Source: UBA4416 sp040387475
GTDB taxonomy: Bacteria; Bacteroidota; Bacteroidia; B-17B0; Aurantibacillaceae
Assembly: GCA_040387475.1 (NCBI GenBank)
Contig: JAZKDT010000011.1
Span: 45,718-109,717, forward strand
Direction: 5' to 3'
Length of the DNA stretch: 64,000 bases
The notes under the pieces are model-generated. The model was not told the DNA's origin. It made no database searches and saw nothing but the letters and a program-made list of their open reading frames with translations. Position 1 is the stretch's first letter. The number at the start of each line of letters is the position of its first letter. The position numbers and the translations under genes are program-made. This document shows positions 62,115 to 64,000 of the stretch, piece by piece.

Positions 62115-63809
62115 TTATTTTACTTTATAGGTTTTGGTAAGATCGTAATAACGCATGGCGTTAAGCGTTAAACCCTTAACATTATTGGTTAATAGGCGAT
62201 AAGAACCTTCATACCATAACGGAATAATAACTGCCTCATCTATCAATATCTGTTCAGCTCTCATGAAATAAGCATAGCTGGTGTCCTTGTTATTTGAATC
62301 ACGCCCTTTTTTAAAGTACATGTCAAATTGTAAATTTTGAAAACGTGTTGTATTTGGAAAACTTGCAGACTCCATTTCTGCAGGAACCCCGTCGCCAGAG
62401 AATAATGATAAAAATGATTCAGGACTTGAAAAATCTGCTACCCAGGCATCTCTGAAAATATCACCTTTTCCGTGCATTTGCAGATCATATTTTTGAGTGT
62501 TTGGCAACGACTCAAAATTGACATTGATATTTAAGTTTTGTTTAAGTTGTTTTTGAATCTCTACCGCAACTGAGGCATTTCTTGAATTACCTGAATTTAC
62601 AAGAATTCTCACTTCAGGAAATCCTTTTCCATCAGGATATCCGGCTTCAGCGAGTAATTTTTTTGCCATTTCAACGTTCAAAGAGTATCCTTTTATTTTT
62701 TTAATATCGTAACCCGCAAATGTATTTGGAGTAATGCCGTGAGTTGCAGCGCCTATCGCTTGACCCTGTAAAACATTATCTACCAGTTGTTCTTTATCAA
62801 TAGCATAATTGATAGCCTGCCTAACTTTTACATCATCAAATGGTTTTTGTTTGGTATTGAAACCGTAATACTGGCTCATCATTTCCGGCTCTCTCTGCAA
62901 TAAAGATTTTGGCGGATGACTAATAAATTCTTTAATGTTTTTCTCCACAACATCCTTTACACGAAGCGAAGGTAGAGTATTGATCAAATCAATTTTCTGT
63001 GTTTCAAACATGGATAAACCGTCTTCAATAGATTGAGAAACGTAAACGATTACAGTATCGAGATATGGAAGAGAATTTCCGGTACTATCCTTCAAAAAAT
63101 AATGTGGGTTTTTAATTAATACAACTTTTTCGTTGTTCGATGAAGAGCTATAAGTAAATGGGCCGGCTCCTGTTTTGAGGTCTTTGCCATACGCCTTGAA
63201 TGCTGTTTCGTTGATAATGGCTGCTGCCGGATTCGCTAGTAGCTTTAAAAAACTCAAACTCGGATTAACCAGTTCCACGGAAATTGTGTAATCATCGATG
63301 ATCTTAACACCTGATAAAGACTGGGATTTTTTATCGTAAAAATCATTAGCGCCAACTAAACGGTCTTTTAAAATGGTGTTATACTGGTAATTTCCCTCTG
63401 CATTAGTGGATAAATTCATGAAGGTAAATAATACGTCTTTGCTGGTAATTTCAGGGCCATTGCCATCTTTGTAACATTTATCATCCTGAAAACGGGCGCC
63501 TTTAACCAAATGAAATGTGATTTTTTTTCCATCGGGCGAAATTTCCCATTTTTCGGCCAATCCGGGGATAACTTCCAGCGTTTTTGAATCCAGTCTAACT
63601 AAAGACTCCTGAATTTGCGCCGCTACCAGCGCTTCTACCTGATTAGTTATCGAAAGAGGATAAATGGTCCCGATTTGGATGTTCTCTGCCATCACAAAGG
63701 TGCCGCCATTTTTATCAGATTGCTTGCCGGAATTGCTATTTCCCCCGCTTTTACAGCCAAAGAATATAAACGAGGATGCTAATAATAAAAGTGATATGTT
63801 AAAATTCAT
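62115..63809 (-). CDS. peptide/oligopeptide ABC-transporter substrate-binding lipoprotein
   Basis: 564 residues. A lipobox 'SSFIFFGCKSGG' (C19) marks a lipoprotein. The family 5 solute-binding fold is clear: 'ALVAAQIQESLVRLD', 'LAEKWEISPDGKKITFHLVK', 'VRQAINYAIDKEQLVDNVL' and 'AKKLLAEAGYPDGKGFPEV'. It should deliver peptides or similar ligands to an ABC permease; no permease or ATPase is encoded in the window. ATG 63809 gives a compact signal; TTG 63845 would add a second hydrophobic stretch. A partial -7 box (TATATTTA) lies 25 bases before the ATG. Confidence 0.94.
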   Translation of the reverse strand: MNFNISLLLLASSFIFFGCKSGGNSNSGKQSDKNGGTFVMAENIQIGTIYPLSITNQVEALVAAQIQESLVRLDSKTLEVIPGLAEKWEISPDGKKITFHLVKGARFQDDKCYKDGNGPEITSKDVLFTFMNLSTNAEGNYQYNTILKDRLVGANDFYDKKSQSLSGVKIIDDYTISVELVNPSLSFLKLLANPAAAIINETAFKAYGKDLKTGAGPFTYSSSSNNEKVVLIKNPHYFLKDSTGNSLPYLDTVIVYVSQSIEDGLSMFETQKIDLINTLPSLRVKDVVEKNIKEFISHPPKSLLQREPEMMSQYYGFNTKQKPFDDVKVRQAINYAIDKEQLVDNVLQGQAIGAATHGITPNTFAGYDIKKIKGYSLNVEMAKKLLAEAGYPDGKGFPEVRILVNSGNSRNASVAVEIQKQLKQNLNINVNFESLPNTQKYDLQMHGKGDIFRDAWVADFSSPESFLSLFSGDGVPAEMESASFPNTTRFQNLQFDMYFKKGRDSNNKDTSYAYFMRAEQILIDEAVIIPLWYEGSYRLLTNNVKGLTLNAMRYYDLTKTYKVK

Positions 63810-63910
63810 AATCTTTAAAAAAATAAAACTGCCTAAATATAACAATTAATCGACTATTTTAGAAATATTACAGACAATTTGCAGTTTTTAAATAAAAAAG
63901 TGATTTTTAT

Positions 63911-63941
63911 TTTGTTTTTCTCAAATATCGTTTTAATATTG
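63911..63941 (+). promoter_or_regulatory. promoter of the gene at the right edge
   Basis: TTTG (63911-63914), 19 bases, then TAATATTG (63934-63941), 7 of 8 matches to the model and with exact spacing. It points to an ATG at 63978. Confidence 0.6.
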
Positions 63942-63977
63942 CAAGACTTTTCGCAGACGTGCTAAAACAAACAGACT

Positions 63978-64000
63978 ATGAAACAAATTTATTCAATACT
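63978..64000 (+). CDS. start of a gene cut by the right edge
   Basis: ATG 63978 followed by 'KQIYSI' and then the end of the window. The Lys-start and hydrophobic residues fit the beginning of a signal peptide, and a consensus promoter lies 36 bases upstream. Product unknown. Confidence 0.5.

Overview
The window is a densely coded, AT-rich stretch of a Bacteroidota chromosome. The signs are consistent: a TonB-dependent receptor, PorV-like and PorP/SprF-like proteins, type A and type B (CHU_C) C-terminal sorting domains of the type IX secretion system (T9SS), large PKD and Asp-box surface proteins, a fused DAHP synthase/chorismate mutase, a short NuoG, an almost complete lack of Shine-Dalgarno sequences, and promoters of the TTG-N18-20-TAnnTTTG type. 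I cannot name the genus. No tRNA, rRNA, CRISPR array, insertion sequence or prophage was seen. No gene-free stretch exceeds 300 bases; the longest is about 230 bases, before nuoA.

Layout. 1-7.9 kb: a surface module of a TonB-dependent receptor (5' end outside the window), a 1506-residue secreted protein with a T9SS-like tail, and a PorV-like barrel, closed by a terminator. 8-10.9 kb: greA, a HIT-family hydrolase and yidC. 11-14.2 kb: a large secreted Asp-box/PKD protein with a type A sorting tail. 14.4-28.1 kb: a full 14-gene complex I operon (nuoA to nuoN), interrupted between nuoD and nuoE by a four-helix-bundle (IVS-type) gene. 28.1-33.8 kb: a membrane M90-like peptidase, a tandem universal stress protein, an AsmA-like protein and two small secreted proteins. 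33.8-37.2 kb, minus strand: an unknown secreted protein, a membrane SpoIIE-type phosphatase, class 1 fructose-bisphosphatase and a small unknown protein. 37.2-38.7 kb: a DUF6973-like protein, then DUF177 and rpmF.

38.8-44.0 kb holds the least ordinary locus: seven tightly packed genes for a small Cys-rich protein, two ketosynthases with intact Cys-His-His residues, two ketosynthase-like proteins without the active-site Cys, one acyl carrier protein and a membrane polysaccharide deacetylase. It resembles the elongation core of an aryl-polyene or flexirubin-type pathway, but no reductase, dehydratase or starter enzyme is present here. 44.0-53.1 kb carries a T9SS/gliding-type set: a lipoprotein, a 1477-residue PKD protein with a CHU_C tail, an M43 protease, an OmpA/PD40 protein and a PorP/SprF protein. 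53.2-57.7 kb is an envelope-glycan group (SDR, GT9, GT2 and a divergent GT-C/TPR membrane protein), followed by a 50-residue Cys-rich gene. 57.9-64 kb: DAHP synthase/chorismate mutase, a membrane zinc peptidase, GNAT, alpha/beta hydrolase, a J-domain protein, a peptide-binding lipoprotein, and the first codons of a further gene at the right edge.

Start codons were reassessed by hand. TTG and GTG starts are common here, several genes begin at an internal ATG rather than at the longest possible start, and a few strong -7 boxes lie only 4-6 bases before the start codon.
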